Source: Myxococcales bacterium (GTDB lineage: Bacteria > Myxococcota_A > Polyangia > Polyangiales > Ga0077539). Taken from it: DNA of 64,000 bases. Both the position numbers and the translations under genes were made by a program. Shown piece by piece: positions 9,809-17,045 of the stretch. The stretch's first letter is position 1, and every line of letters begins with the position of its first letter. The stretch covers positions 1-64,000 of the forward strand of contig JAEUKI010000003.1 of the NCBI GenBank assembly GCA_016793325.1. The letters are read 5' to 3'. The notes under the pieces are model-generated. The model was not told the origin of the DNA and searched no databases. It saw only the letters and a list, made by a program, of their open reading frames with translations.

Positions 9809-9826
9809 CATTTCTCGCGTGTCGAG

Positions 9827-9859
9827 TGCGAAGGGCAGCCCCCACCCGCGCTGCCGCGC
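9827..9859 (+). repeat. Second inverted-repeat copy (33 bp) pairing with 10186-10218
   Basis: The 33 bases starting TGCGAAGGGCAGCCCCCACC are the exact reverse complement of 10186-10218. Its inner 23 bases (9837-9859) also repeat directly at 9931-9953, so the right arm has two possible partners. Confidence 0.88.
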
Positions 9860-9930
9860 CATCACTACGTGCTGACAACGGGACACATCGCGATCGGACG
9901 CATCGCGACTGCGGAAAGCGAAGACTTCGG

Positions 9931-10001
9931 AGCCCCCACCCGCGCTGCCGCGCGCCCCGCCCCCACGTAGTGAGGGCGGGGCTTTGCATTGAGGGAATGC
10001 A
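9931..10001 (+). repeat. Long inverted repeat, left arm (71 bp)
   Basis: This arm begins AGCCCCCACCCGCGCTGCCG and ends GAGGGAATGCA. Its reverse complement recurs at 10138-10208 with a single mismatch over 71 bases; the arms are separated by 136 bases. As RNA it would form a very stable hairpin. Confidence 0.9.
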
Positions 10002-10137
10002 GGAATTGTAATCATATATTGATTGTGTGTGCCGTGATTTGTGCCGTCACGCTCGTCGTCGAACATCCACCGCGATCGAGCGACAAGCGGCCCTCGCATG
10101 GCGGTGGCCCATGCAATCAACCTACCAGTCCAATCGC

Positions 10138-10208
10138 TGCATTTCCTCAATGCAAAGCCCCGCCCTCACTACGTGGGGGCGGGGCGCGCGGCAGCGCGGG
10201 TGGGGGCT
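10138..10208 (-). repeat. Long inverted repeat, right arm (71 bp)
   Basis: Reverse complement of 9931-10001 with one mismatch (GAGGAAATGCA in place of GAGGGAATGCA). Its outer part (10186-10208) also pairs with a second left-side copy, listed separately. Confidence 0.9.
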
Positions 10209-10248
10209 GCCCTTCGCATGTCAGCACTGCGTGGGCGGCAGCGCGAGT

Positions 10249-10273
10249 GGGGGCGGCGCTTCGCAGCAGCGCG
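10249..10273 (-). repeat. Outermost inverted repeat, right arm (25 bp)
   Basis: Partner of 9756-9780 with one mismatch. It contains GGCGCTTCGCAGCAGCGCG and closes the element 36 bases before the stop codon of the small minus-strand ORF. Confidence 0.85.
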
Positions 10274-10308
10274 CCTAACTGGCTGCGTCTTCACTGGCCA
10301 CTCCAGCC

Positions 10309-10560
10309 TCACGGATGCGGGCGACGAACGATGCGCGCTTGCTCGCGCGTGACGTCGTTGGCGATGAGTCTCACGCGATCGCCCGCGACGGCGTACGAGC
10401 CGTTCACCCTCGCGAGCGCGTTGCAGTTGGCGAGCGTGTCGGTCTCGATGAACGTCCACTGAACGCGCATCGTGTACGACCCAGACTCGGCAGAGCCGTC
10501 GAACGACAGCCGAATCGACTGTCGCATGTCCACCGCGCGCTCGAACGGTGCGCTCCCCAC
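10309..10560 (-). CDS. Hypothetical small protein, possibly a truncated gene
   Basis: From a GTG at 10560 the frame gives 83 residues (VGSAPFERAVDMRQSIRLSF...) ending in RRPHP. The sequence has alternating polar/hydrophobic beta-strand character (SYTMRVQWTFIETDTL), as in secreted beta-sandwich proteins. No family is recognised. The same frame stays open upstream through protein-like sequence (SRPGEINVVGAW) towards 10690, but has no ATG, GTG or TTG. The true 5' end may therefore have been lost when the WD40-type gene took its place, or a rare start is used. It ends close to the palindromic region. Confidence 0.4.
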   Translation of the reverse strand: MGSAPFERAVDMRQSIRLSFDGSAESGSYTMRVQWTFIETDTLANCNALARVNGSYAVAGDRVRLIANDVTREQARIVRRPHP

Positions 10561-10685
10561 CCACGCGCCGACGACGTTGATCTCGCCCGGACGCGAGGCG
10601 CGCGCACCGCGCTGCGTCCGCGAGACGCTCTCGGCACCCGAGGCGGTGACGTCGCTCTTCGTCGGTGCGATCCTCGCGTGTCGAA

Positions 10686-12671
10686 ATGACCACAGATATT
10701 CCAGCGACGTTCGGCGCGGCTGAAGTCGAGCGTCGGGGCCTCGCGCGTGTGCTCGGGCTCGTCCCGTTTCGCGTCCCTGCGTCAGCCAAGGGGATCGCGC
10801 TCTCGCGCGACGCGACGACGCTCGCGTTGGCCTCTGGCGGCGGCGCGGTCCTGATCGACGCGCGTCGCGGCGACATCGTGGCGGCCGCTCGATTCGCCGA
10901 GTCGTCGCTCAACCTCGAGCGCTGCGCCTTCAGCGCGGACGGCGTCCTGCTCTTCGTCGGCGGCTGGTCGAGCACGCTGTTCGTTCGCGACGCTCGCACG
11001 CTCGCAGAGGTGCGCGCGATCGACGTGAGCTCGCGGCACGTCCACGCGCTCGCGTGTTGCCCTGGCGCGCCGAACCTGTTGTTTACGGGAGGCTTCGATC
11101 AGCACGCCAAGCTCTGGGACGTGCGCTCGGGGAGCATCGTCTGCGAGCTCCCGTACTGGGAGCACACCGGTGATCACCGCGGCGCGTACGTCCACCAAGC
11201 GATCTTCTCGCCGGACGGGAGCAAGCTCGTCACGGTCACCTATCAGGGCGCGGACCTCTGGGAGATCCCCTCGGGGACGCACCTCGCGCACCTCGCCGAC
11301 GCCGCGTTTTGCCCCGCAGGCGCGGCCTTCAGCGCCGACGGTGAAGACCTCTTCGTCGCGAACAACGTCGGCCGGTTCATGTTGGTCAATCCGCGCACGG
11401 GGACCGTCGAGCTCGAGCGCGACGTGATCACGTCGCGGCGCTCGGTGCACGCGCTCTCGGCGACGCTCGACGGCGAGAACTTGATTTGTGGTGCCGAAGA
11501 CGGAGCGATCTACGTGCTCACCACGAGCACGCTCAAGGTCGTTCATCGCGTGGAGATCGGCGGGCTCGGGACGGCGCTCGTCCTTTCTCCCGATGGGGAC
11601 ACGGCGTTCGCGCTCGACGAGCGCGGCTCGGTCGTTCGCGTCTCGATCTCCGAGGGAACCTCCGAGCGCCCCAAGGTCGCCGGCTCGGTCCAAGCGCTCG
11701 CGTTCGAAGACCGCGACACGGTGGTGGCGCTGCACCAGGGGGGCGCGCTCGCGCGCTTCGATCTTCGCGCGGATACGATCGAGTCCCGTCCGACGACCGC
11801 GCAGTGGTTCGGCGCGCTCTCTCCGCGTGGAAAGCTCCTCGTCTCGCCGCGCAGCGACTACTCGGGAACCGTCGCCATCATCGACACTCGAACCGGCGAT
11901 CTCACCGGTTCGTTCTCCGGCGGCAACGCGTCTGCGTGCGCCGTCGACGATCGAGGAAACATCCTCACGGCGACCGAGCGCGGCGTCCTCTACGGCACCG
12001 ATGGACGCGGTCGCATCGAGGCTCCTTCGGTTCGTCAGCACGCCGCCGTGGCTGTGTCCGCCAACGGAGCGTGGCTCGTGGCGCGAAGCAACACTGAGGT
12101 CACGCGCTTCGACGCGGGCTCGCGCGCCGCGCTCGACGTCGCGAAGGTCTCTCGTGGCGACGGGCTCGCTGTCGACGACAACGGCCGCGTCGTCGCGGGG
12201 TGCGGCGCGAAGCTCATCGCCCTCGGAGACGAGAAGTCCGGTGAAGACGCCGTCACGGTCAAGCTCGAGCATCGCAACGTTCAGTCCGTCGCGTGTTCGG
12301 ACGACGGCTCGTGGATCGCGGCGGTGACGTTCGACGGCTCGTGCGCGCTCTTGCGTCGCGGCGACGCGCGGGGCGCTGTCGTGTTTCGCGCAGCGCGCGG
12401 AGCGCTCTCTCGCGTCGCGCTCTCGGCGGACGGAGCGCGACTCGCGGTCGGCGGCGACGACCCGTGGCTGCTCGTCTACGACACCGAAGTCCTCTTCGCA
12501 GCGCTGGACGCCGAGCGCCCCGCGCCCAAGAAACCCGCCGCCAAGAAGGCGGCTCCCGACAAGAGCGCCAAGGCCGGCAAGGCCGCCGCAGCGCCCGCGG
12601 AACCTGCGCCGGCCGAGGCCGCGAAATCCGCCAAAACCACGAAGAAATCCAAGGGTACCAAGGCACCGTGA
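10686..12671 (+). CDS. WD40-type beta-propeller protein with a Lys/Ala/Pro-rich tail
   Basis: Starting at ATG 10686 (MTTDIPATFG) the product has 661 residues without a signal peptide, so it is probably cytosolic. Repeated beta-propeller blades are visible, e.g. GIALSRDATTLALASGGG, FSADGVLLFVGGWSSTLFVRD, LLFTGGFDQHAKLWD and FSPDGSKLVTVTYQGADLWE. WD40 propellers are protein-interaction platforms. The last 55 or so residues are rich in Lys, Ala and Pro (KKPAAKKAAPDKSAKAGK), resembling histone-H1-like tails, so nucleic acid or acidic-partner binding is possible. Its TGA overlaps the GTG of the next gene by two bases, which implies co-translation. Confidence 0.78.
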   Translation: MTTDIPATFGAAEVERRGLARVLGLVPFRVPASAKGIALSRDATTLALASGGGAVLIDARRGDIVAAARFAESSLNLERCAFSADGVLLFVGGWSSTLFVRDARTLAEVRAIDVSSRHVHALACCPGAPNLLFTGGFDQHAKLWDVRSGSIVCELPYWEHTGDHRGAYVHQAIFSPDGSKLVTVTYQGADLWEIPSGTHLAHLADAAFCPAGAAFSADGEDLFVANNVGRFMLVNPRTGTVELERDVITSRRSVHALSATLDGENLICGAEDGAIYVLTTSTLKVVHRVEIGGLGTALVLSPDGDTAFALDERGSVVRVSISEGTSERPKVAGSVQALAFEDRDTVVALHQGGALARFDLRADTIESRPTTAQWFGALSPRGKLLVSPRSDYSGTVAIIDTRTGDLTGSFSGGNASACAVDDRGNILTATERGVLYGTDGRGRIEAPSVRQHAAVAVSANGAWLVARSNTEVTRFDAGSRAALDVAKVSRGDGLAVDDNGRVVAGCGAKLIALGDEKSGEDAVTVKLEHRNVQSVACSDDGSWIAAVTFDGSCALLRRGDARGAVVFRAARGALSRVALSADGARLAVGGDDPWLLVYDTEVLFAALDAERPAPKKPAAKKAAPDKSAKAGKAAAAPAEPAPAEAAKSAKTTKKSKGTKAP

Positions 12672-13465
12672 GCTCGCTCGAACAAGTCTCTACGCCCCGG
12701 CGCGACGCCGACGGGCGCTTCTCGGTCACGTTCGAAGATGGTTGGCAGCAGGGGCGCGGCGCGTACGGGGGGCTTTCGCTCGCGCTCCTCGTTCGCGCGA
12801 TGAAGCACGTCGTGGCCGACGCGTCGCGGCCGCTGCGCTCGCTGTCGGCGATGCTCCTCGCGCCGCCGATGGTGGGCGAGGGCGCGATCGACTGCGAGGT
12901 GCTCCGCGCGGGCGCCGCGCTGACGGCGCTCACCGCGCGGCTCACGCAGGGGGACGCGCTGCTCGTCAGCGCGACGGGCGTCTTCGCCAAGGACCGCGAC
13001 GTTGAATTCGTGGGCTACAACTCGATGTCGCGCCCGGCGATCGGTGATTTTCGCGCCGTCGACGTCGTCCCCGTGGGTCCGCCGATCGCGCCGACATTTA
13101 CACAGCATTTCGAGTTTCGCCCTGTGGCTGGGCTCCCGTTCTCGGGCGGCGACGCGGCGTGCGAGGGGTGGGTTCAGCCCAAGATCCCGTCGGTCGAGCG
13201 AGACGAGGCGTACCTCGCGGCGCTCGCGGACGCGTGGTGGCCTTGTTTACTGGTGCGTGAAGCCAAGCCGCGCCCAGCGGTCACGGTGTCCTTCACGCTC
13301 GACGTCGTTGGCGACTGCGCGGGGCTCGACCCGGAGGCGCCGCTCTACTTTCGATCGCGAAGCGACCTCGGCCGCGCGGGGTTTTCGCTGGAGACGCGCG
13401 AGCTGTACGGGCACGACGGCAGGCTCCTCGCGATCAACCACCAGACGTTTGCGCTGCTCAAGTGA
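12668..13465 (+). CDS. TesB-like acyl-CoA thioesterase family protein
   Basis: The 265-residue protein starts at GTG 12668 inside the end of the WD40-type gene (GTGA overlap). The first half has the hot-dog pattern FEDGWQQGRGAYGGLSLALLVRAM and PLRSLSAMLLAPPMVGEGAIDCEVLRAG, like TesB-type or 4HBT_3 double hot-dog thioesterases. The second half ends in YFRSRSDLGRAGFSLETRELYGHDGRLLAINHQTFAL, the matching second hot-dog repeat. Such enzymes hydrolyse acyl-CoA; the natural substrate is unknown. Its end overlaps the convergent LysR gene by eight bases. Confidence 0.75.
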   Translation: MSSLEQVSTPRRDADGRFSVTFEDGWQQGRGAYGGLSLALLVRAMKHVVADASRPLRSLSAMLLAPPMVGEGAIDCEVLRAGAALTALTARLTQGDALLVSATGVFAKDRDVEFVGYNSMSRPAIGDFRAVDVVPVGPPIAPTFTQHFEFRPVAGLPFSGGDAACEGWVQPKIPSVERDEAYLAALADAWWPCLLVREAKPRPAVTVSFTLDVVGDCAGLDPEAPLYFRSRSDLGRAGFSLETRELYGHDGRLLAINHQTFALLK

Positions 13466-14354
13466 CGGGCGCGCGCAGGCCTGGGGGGAGTCTCTTCTCG
13501 AGCACGTCGAGCGCGGCGCGCAGCGCGGTCGACCGTCGCGACGCTTGGGGAAACACTGCGTAGAGATCGACCGACGCCAGCGTCGCGGTGGGCACGATCC
13601 GCACGAGGGCCTTCTGCTCGATCGCCGTCTTCGCGAGCCAGCTCGGGAGCCGCGCGACGCCGAGGCCGTCGATCGCCAATTGCCGTAGCGCCACGATGCT
13701 GTTGGTCCGAAGCACGCTTCGAATCTCGACCGAGACGGCGCGGCCGTCTTCGCCGAACGTCCACGCGCTCGTCTGTCCCTGCGTGAGGCACGGGGCGGAC
13801 GCGAGGTCTCGCAGGGTCTTGATCTTGCCGTGCTGCGCGAGGAGCTTCGGGGAGGCGACGAGGATCCGGTCGATCTTTCCGAGCTTGCGCGCGCCGAGGA
13901 AGGGGCTGTCCGGGGGCGTCGCTCCTGCGCGGACGGCGAGGTCGACGCCCTCGGCCAACAAATCAACGAAGCGATCTTCGTAGCGCACATCGAGCGTCAA
14001 GCGCGGGTGTTCGCGGGCGATCGCGGCGATCGCGCCCCCGAGCTCGGGCAGCGCAAACGACGTGGGAACGCTCAGCAACAGCCGCCCCTGCGCCGCGCCG
14101 ATCTCGACCGCGTTGCGCGCGTTGGTCTCGGCGTCCATCAGCCTGCGCGCTTGCGCGAGAAACGCCTCGCCGTGCTCGGTCACTTGCAGGCTTCGTGTGT
14201 TGCGCCGGATGAGCTCGACGCCGAGCTCTCGCTCGAGGGCCGACAGCTGGCGGCTCACCATGGCGACCGAGAGCGAGAGCGAGCGCGCGGCGCTCGACAA
14301 GCTCCCGGCGTCAGCGATGCGGACGAACGTCGCGGCGTGGCGCAAAAAGTCCAT
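13458..14354 (-). CDS. LysR-family transcriptional regulator
   Basis: 298 residues. The N-terminal winged helix-turn-helix reads MDFLRHAATFVRIADAGSLS and continues through VSRQLSALERELGVELIRRNTRSLQVTEHG (about residues 33-62). The rest is the LysR substrate-binding domain, with the usual GRLLLSVPTSF linker-to-domain junction at about residue 90. It is transcribed away from the short-chain dehydrogenase gene across a 107-base gap holding a T-N11-A palindrome. The likely arrangement is autorepression plus control of that dehydrogenase. The effector is unknown. Confidence 0.93.
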   Translation of the reverse strand: MDFLRHAATFVRIADAGSLSSAARSLSLSVAMVSRQLSALERELGVELIRRNTRSLQVTEHGEAFLAQARRLMDAETNARNAVEIGAAQGRLLLSVPTSFALPELGGAIAAIAREHPRLTLDVRYEDRFVDLLAEGVDLAVRAGATPPDSPFLGARKLGKIDRILVASPKLLAQHGKIKTLRDLASAPCLTQGQTSAWTFGEDGRAVSVEIRSVLRTNSIVALRQLAIDGLGVARLPSWLAKTAIEQKALVRIVPTATLASVDLYAVFPQASRRSTALRAALDVLEKRLPPGLRAPVT

Positions 14355-14374
14355 GTCTTCGATCGCGGTGATTG

Positions 14375-14389
14375 TTGCACGCGATGCAA
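14375..14389. promoter_or_regulatory. LysR-type operator (TTGCA-N5-TGCAA)
   Basis: TTGCACGCGATGCAA is a perfect 5-5-5 palindrome containing the classic LysR T-N11-A core (T14376 to A14388). It sits 21 bases upstream of the LysR start codon and about 73 bases before the dehydrogenase start, in the shared promoter region. Assigning it to this regulator is inference from position and sequence. Confidence 0.65.
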
Positions 14390-14461
14390 AAGTCTCTCAA
14401 CCGTTGGTCGGCTACTGCTCGCAGCGCCGCGCGACTACGACTGCTCCTCGAAGGAGATTCA

Positions 14462-15226
14462 GTGAACGAGATGCGAAGGTTCGAGAGCAAAGTCGCGTTG
14501 GTGACGGGCGGCAACGCGGGGATCGGCAAGGCCACGGCGCTGGCGTTTGCGCGCGAAGGCGCGAAGGTCGTGATCACGGCGCGCCGCGAGCCCGAGGGCG
14601 TCGCCGCGGTCAAAGAGATCGAAGCGGCCGGAGGCGTGGCGAGCTTCGTCCGCGCGGACGTCGCGGTCGAAGCGGACGTGGTGCGCGCGATCGAGCACAC
14701 GATTTCGAAGTACGGCCGGCTCGACGTCGTCTTCAACAACGCGGGAATCGAGGGAAAGAACGGCCCGATCGACACCCTCACGTCCGCGGACTTCGACGAG
14801 ACCTTCGCCGTCAACGTGCGGGGCGCGTGGCTCGTGATGAAGTACGCGCTGCCGCACCTCGCCAAGACCAAGGGCAGCATCGTCAACAACAGCTCGGTCG
14901 CCGCGGACATGGGCCTCGCGGGGACGACCATCTACGCCCCCAGCAAGGGCGCGATCTCGACGCTCACGCGCACCGCGGCGATCGAGTTCATCAAGTCCGG
15001 CGTGCGCGTGAACCAAGTGTCTCCGGGCCCGATCGAGACGGACATGGGCGCGCGCTTCTTCGGCTCGGTCGAGAACATGCGCGGCTTCGCGAAGAGCGCG
15101 GTTCCCTCGGGGGTTCCGGGCTCGTCGGCGGACATCGCGGCGGCGGTGCTGTACCTCGCGTCGCCCGAAGCGGGGTTCGTCGTCGGCCAATCGCTCAGTG
15201 TCGACGGCGGGCTGATCGCGCAGTAG
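14462..15226 (+). CDS. Short-chain dehydrogenase/reductase (SDR, classical)
   Basis: The GTG at 14462 is preceded by GAAGGAG at a good distance and gives 254 residues (MNEMRRFESKVALVTGG). Classical SDR motifs are present: TGGNAGIG (residues 15-22) for cofactor binding, NNAG (92-95), and the catalytic Ser near 144-145, Tyr158 and Lys162 in YAPSK. The C-terminal SPGPIETDMGARF and YLASPEAGFVVGQSLSVDGG fit the FabG-like/glucose-dehydrogenase group. Arg41-Arg42 after the second strand suggest NADPH preference. Its substrate is unknown; the divergent LysR gene is its probable regulator. Confidence 0.92.
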   Translation: MNEMRRFESKVALVTGGNAGIGKATALAFAREGAKVVITARREPEGVAAVKEIEAAGGVASFVRADVAVEADVVRAIEHTISKYGRLDVVFNNAGIEGKNGPIDTLTSADFDETFAVNVRGAWLVMKYALPHLAKTKGSIVNNSSVAADMGLAGTTIYAPSKGAISTLTRTAAIEFIKSGVRVNQVSPGPIETDMGARFFGSVENMRGFAKSAVPSGVPGSSADIAAAVLYLASPEAGFVVGQSLSVDGGLIAQ

Positions 15227-15281
15227 GCGCGGCCGTGAGCGTGCGGCAGCGTGCGAGCGGGGCGCGGCAGCGAGCGGCAGC

Positions 15282-15312
15282 GGGCGCGGCAGCAAGCAGC
15301 CGCGCACTGTGC
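15282..15312 (+). repeat. Inverted repeat, outer left arm (31 bp)
   Basis: GGGCGCGGCAGCAAGCAGCC followed by GCGCACTGTGC pairs with 15489-15519 at 30 of 31 positions. Confidence 0.88.
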
Positions 15313-15316
15313 TCCG

Positions 15317-15342
15317 CAGGCGTTCTCGCTCGCGCTCGAACT
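15317..15342 (+). repeat. Inverted repeat, inner left arm (26 bp)
   Basis: CAGGCGTTCTCGCTCGCGCT and six following bases are the exact reverse complement of 15422-15447. The arms enclose a 79-base loop that is less GC-rich in places. Confidence 0.9.
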
Positions 15343-15421
15343 TAGGAACGCGACGAGAGACGCGAGCGTGCTTCGGATCGCCTGCAAATGTGCAGGTAGA
15401 GTGCGAACGGCTCTTCTCTCT

Positions 15422-15447
15422 AGTTCGAGCGCGAGCGAGAACGCCTG
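15422..15447 (-). repeat. Inverted repeat, inner right arm (26 bp)
   Basis: Exact reverse complement of 15317-15342 (AGTTCGAGCGCGAGCGAGAA...). Confidence 0.9.
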
Positions 15448-15488
15448 CCGAGATAGATCGCGTGAATGTGCCCCGTGATGTCTTCGAG

Positions 15489-15519
15489 GCACAATGCGCG
15501 GCTGCTTGCTGCCGCGCCC
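15489..15519 (-). repeat. Inverted repeat, outer right arm (31 bp)
   Basis: Reverse complement of 15282-15312 with one mismatch (GCACAATGCGCGGCTGCTTG...). Confidence 0.88.
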
Positions 15520-15528
15520 AAGTGGCCG

Positions 15529-15603
15529 CTTGCTGCCGCGCCCCGCTCGCTCGCTGCCGCGCCCCGCTCGCTGCCGCGCCCCGCTCGCTCGCTGCCGCGC
15601 CCG
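15529..15603 (+). repeat. Tandem repeat of a 17-21 bp unit
   Basis: The unit CCCCGCTCGCTCGCTGCCGC recurs three times, once with one CTCG fewer, after a related partial copy CTTGCTGCCGCG. Inverted versions (GCGGCAGCGAGCGG) lie at about 15243-15290, so the flanks can also pair. Confidence 0.8.
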
Positions 15604-15663
15604 ATGGGCTGGAGTTTCTCTGAGAATTTCCCCGCGATCGCCCCCCTTTGATTCGGCGCTCGC

Positions 15664-16548
15664 TCAAGGGCAGAGCGTGAGCGTGAATCGGCCGTCGAGC
15701 GACGGGGTCCCGGTCGCGCCGCGCGAAGGAGCGCCCGCGAATCGCAGCGAGAGCGTGCCTTCGAGGGTGCGTCCGTTGACCGCGGTGAGCTCGACGTTGC
15801 CGCTGTCGACCGCCTCGGAGAGCGACGCGCCTCGGTCGTTCTTCCACGCGAGGACGGCGGTGGTGGGACGCCGGTTGGCCTGCGCTTGCATCGTAGCGAT
15901 CGCCGCTTGCATCGCGGCGGGGTTGTTTCGATCGACGTTTTGCAGGGCGTTTCCCGCGGCGCTTATCTGCGCTTGCTGCGCGCTCGGCGACGAGACCGTC
16001 GTGTTCATCGGGGTCAACGGCCCGCTGACCGGAACCGTGATGAGCGCCATCCGACACGCAGGCGTCCCGCGGCAATCGATCGCGAGCATGTTCGCGAGGC
16101 CCCCTCGCTCGCCCGCGTTCGCGGGGCACACGACAGGGTTCGAGTGCAAAAGGATCGTGAGCATCCCGTCTTCGGTGCGCCACGCGAGGGCGCTTCGCAC
16201 GGGCCACGCGCGCGAGCCCGTGAGCGTGAGCGTCCCCTGCGCGTTGCGGAAGTTCACCGCTTGATTGAGCGGCAGCGTCGAGCTCGATGGGTCGTCCCCG
16301 CGCGGGCCTGCGCTCGCTGCGGTGCCCGCGACGGCCGCCGTGGCGTTGAGGTTCGGCGCTGCGCCTGCGTCCGCGTTGACCGCCGCTTGCGCTGCGGCCG
16401 TGCTCGAGCGTCGGCGCGTCCGGCGCTGCGCTTCGGCGTCTTCGGGGGTGGCGAGCACCACGAGGATCGAGACCGCAGCGACCGCGGTCGTGATCGTCGC
16501 GACGGTGGCGCGCAGCCGGCTCGGTTGCTGTGTGCGGGGCGAGTGCAT
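15664..16548 (-). CDS. Secreted protein of unknown function
   Basis: From ATG 16548 (MHSPRTQQPSRLRATVATIT) the product has 294 residues with an N-terminal signal sequence ending near DAEAQ. A Thr/Ala-rich linker covers about residues 45-90. The rest contains NFRNAQGTLTLTGSRAWPV and a four-cysteine segment including VVCPAN and IDCRGTPACRMALITVPV. The last cysteine is at the penultimate residue (TLCP). The cysteines suggest a disulfide-stabilised exported fold. No family is recognised and the gene stands alone. Confidence 0.62.
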   Translation of the reverse strand: MHSPRTQQPSRLRATVATITTAVAAVSILVVLATPEDAEAQRRTRRRSSTAAAQAAVNADAGAAPNLNATAAVAGTAASAGPRGDDPSSSTLPLNQAVNFRNAQGTLTLTGSRAWPVRSALAWRTEDGMLTILLHSNPVVCPANAGERGGLANMLAIDCRGTPACRMALITVPVSGPLTPMNTTVSSPSAQQAQISAAGNALQNVDRNNPAAMQAAIATMQAQANRRPTTAVLAWKNDRGASLSEAVDSGNVELTAVNGRTLEGTLSLRFAGAPSRGATGTPSLDGRFTLTLCP

Positions 16549-16691
16549 CGAAAACAGGGCTCCTATCTGCGGCGCGTCGAGGCGAAATGGGCCCACGAGA
16601 TTTCAGCCTCTCGCCCTCGAAGACGCCGATCGAGCGCGGATTGCAGCACTTTTTCGAGCGCGCGTCCCCGGTGGGCGCTCGGTTGATCGCG

Positions 16692-17045
16692 CTACAGAAC
16701 GCCCTGCTCGCGCAGGCGCTTGAGCAGCCTGGCCCAGTACATCGACCGCGCGACAGGGCCCTTTCGCTCGGTCTCGTACGGGATTTCGGTCGCGGCCAAC
16801 CCGGCGCCCACGCAGTAGTCCCGCGCCCTCTGCAGCGCGCGGAGCCTGCCGAGCGGCCCGTCCCCGTGCTCTTCGTGCAACACACGCGCGTCGCGCCGCG
16901 CTAGGATGCAGACCGCATACGTCCAGCGATGCCGCATCCCGGGCTCTCCCGGGGTGCACTGCTCGACGATCGCTATCGGTGCGAGTTCTTCTGCCGCGCC
17001 CATCCAACACCATCCTCGGAGCAACGACGCTCCGGGGATGAACAT
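16692..17045 (-). CDS. Small protein of unknown function behind a LexA-like palindrome
   Basis: ATG 17045 (MFIPGASLLRGWCWMG) gives 117 residues; a GTG at 17093 in the same frame would add 16 residues but would put the palindromic site inside the gene. The protein is rich in aromatic residues and Arg (HRWTYAVCILARRDARVLHE, SMYWARLLKRLREQGVL) and lacks a signal peptide. No domain is recognised. A CTGT-N8-ACAG site ends eight bases before the ATG, so the gene is probably repressed by a protein bound there. It is orphan, with no operon partner. Confidence 0.55.
   Translation of the reverse strand: MFIPGASLLRGWCWMGAAEELAPIAIVEQCTPGEPGMRHRWTYAVCILARRDARVLHEEHGDGPLGRLRALQRARDYCVGAGLAATEIPYETERKGPVARSMYWARLLKRLREQGVL

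Larger units (their letters stand above)
9742..10308. other. Gene-free palindromic repeat region
   Basis: This 567-base stretch holds no convincing gene. It consists of nested inverted repeats and imperfect direct repeats that are listed separately. Short open frames crossing it change with the repeat units and show no conserved protein features. The loop between the longest arms (10002-10137) includes an AT-rich patch (TAATCATATATTGATTG), unlike the surrounding DNA. It may end transcription of the dihydrouridine synthase gene, or be a lineage-specific mobile repeat. Confidence 0.7.
15227..15663. other. Gene-free palindromic repeat region, second copy type
   Basis: No gene is supported in this 437-base gap between convergent genes. 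It contains two nested pairs of inverted repeats and a tandem array, listed separately. The flanks are runs of GGCAGCG or CGCTGCC words. It shares the GCTGCCGCGC core with the region at 9756-10273. Confidence 0.7.

Noticed and set aside
9931..10208. Possible CRISPR array
   Set aside because: Repeats are inverted and of unequal spacing, with no regular direct repeat-spacer pattern and no cas genes.
9756..10273. Insertion sequence with terminal inverted repeats
   Set aside because: No transposase can be read between the arms and no target-site duplication was recognised.
9989..10462. Open frame through the palindromic region with a short hydrophobic start
   Set aside because: It is read from inverted-repeat DNA and changes character at each repeat boundary; no conserved protein is apparent.
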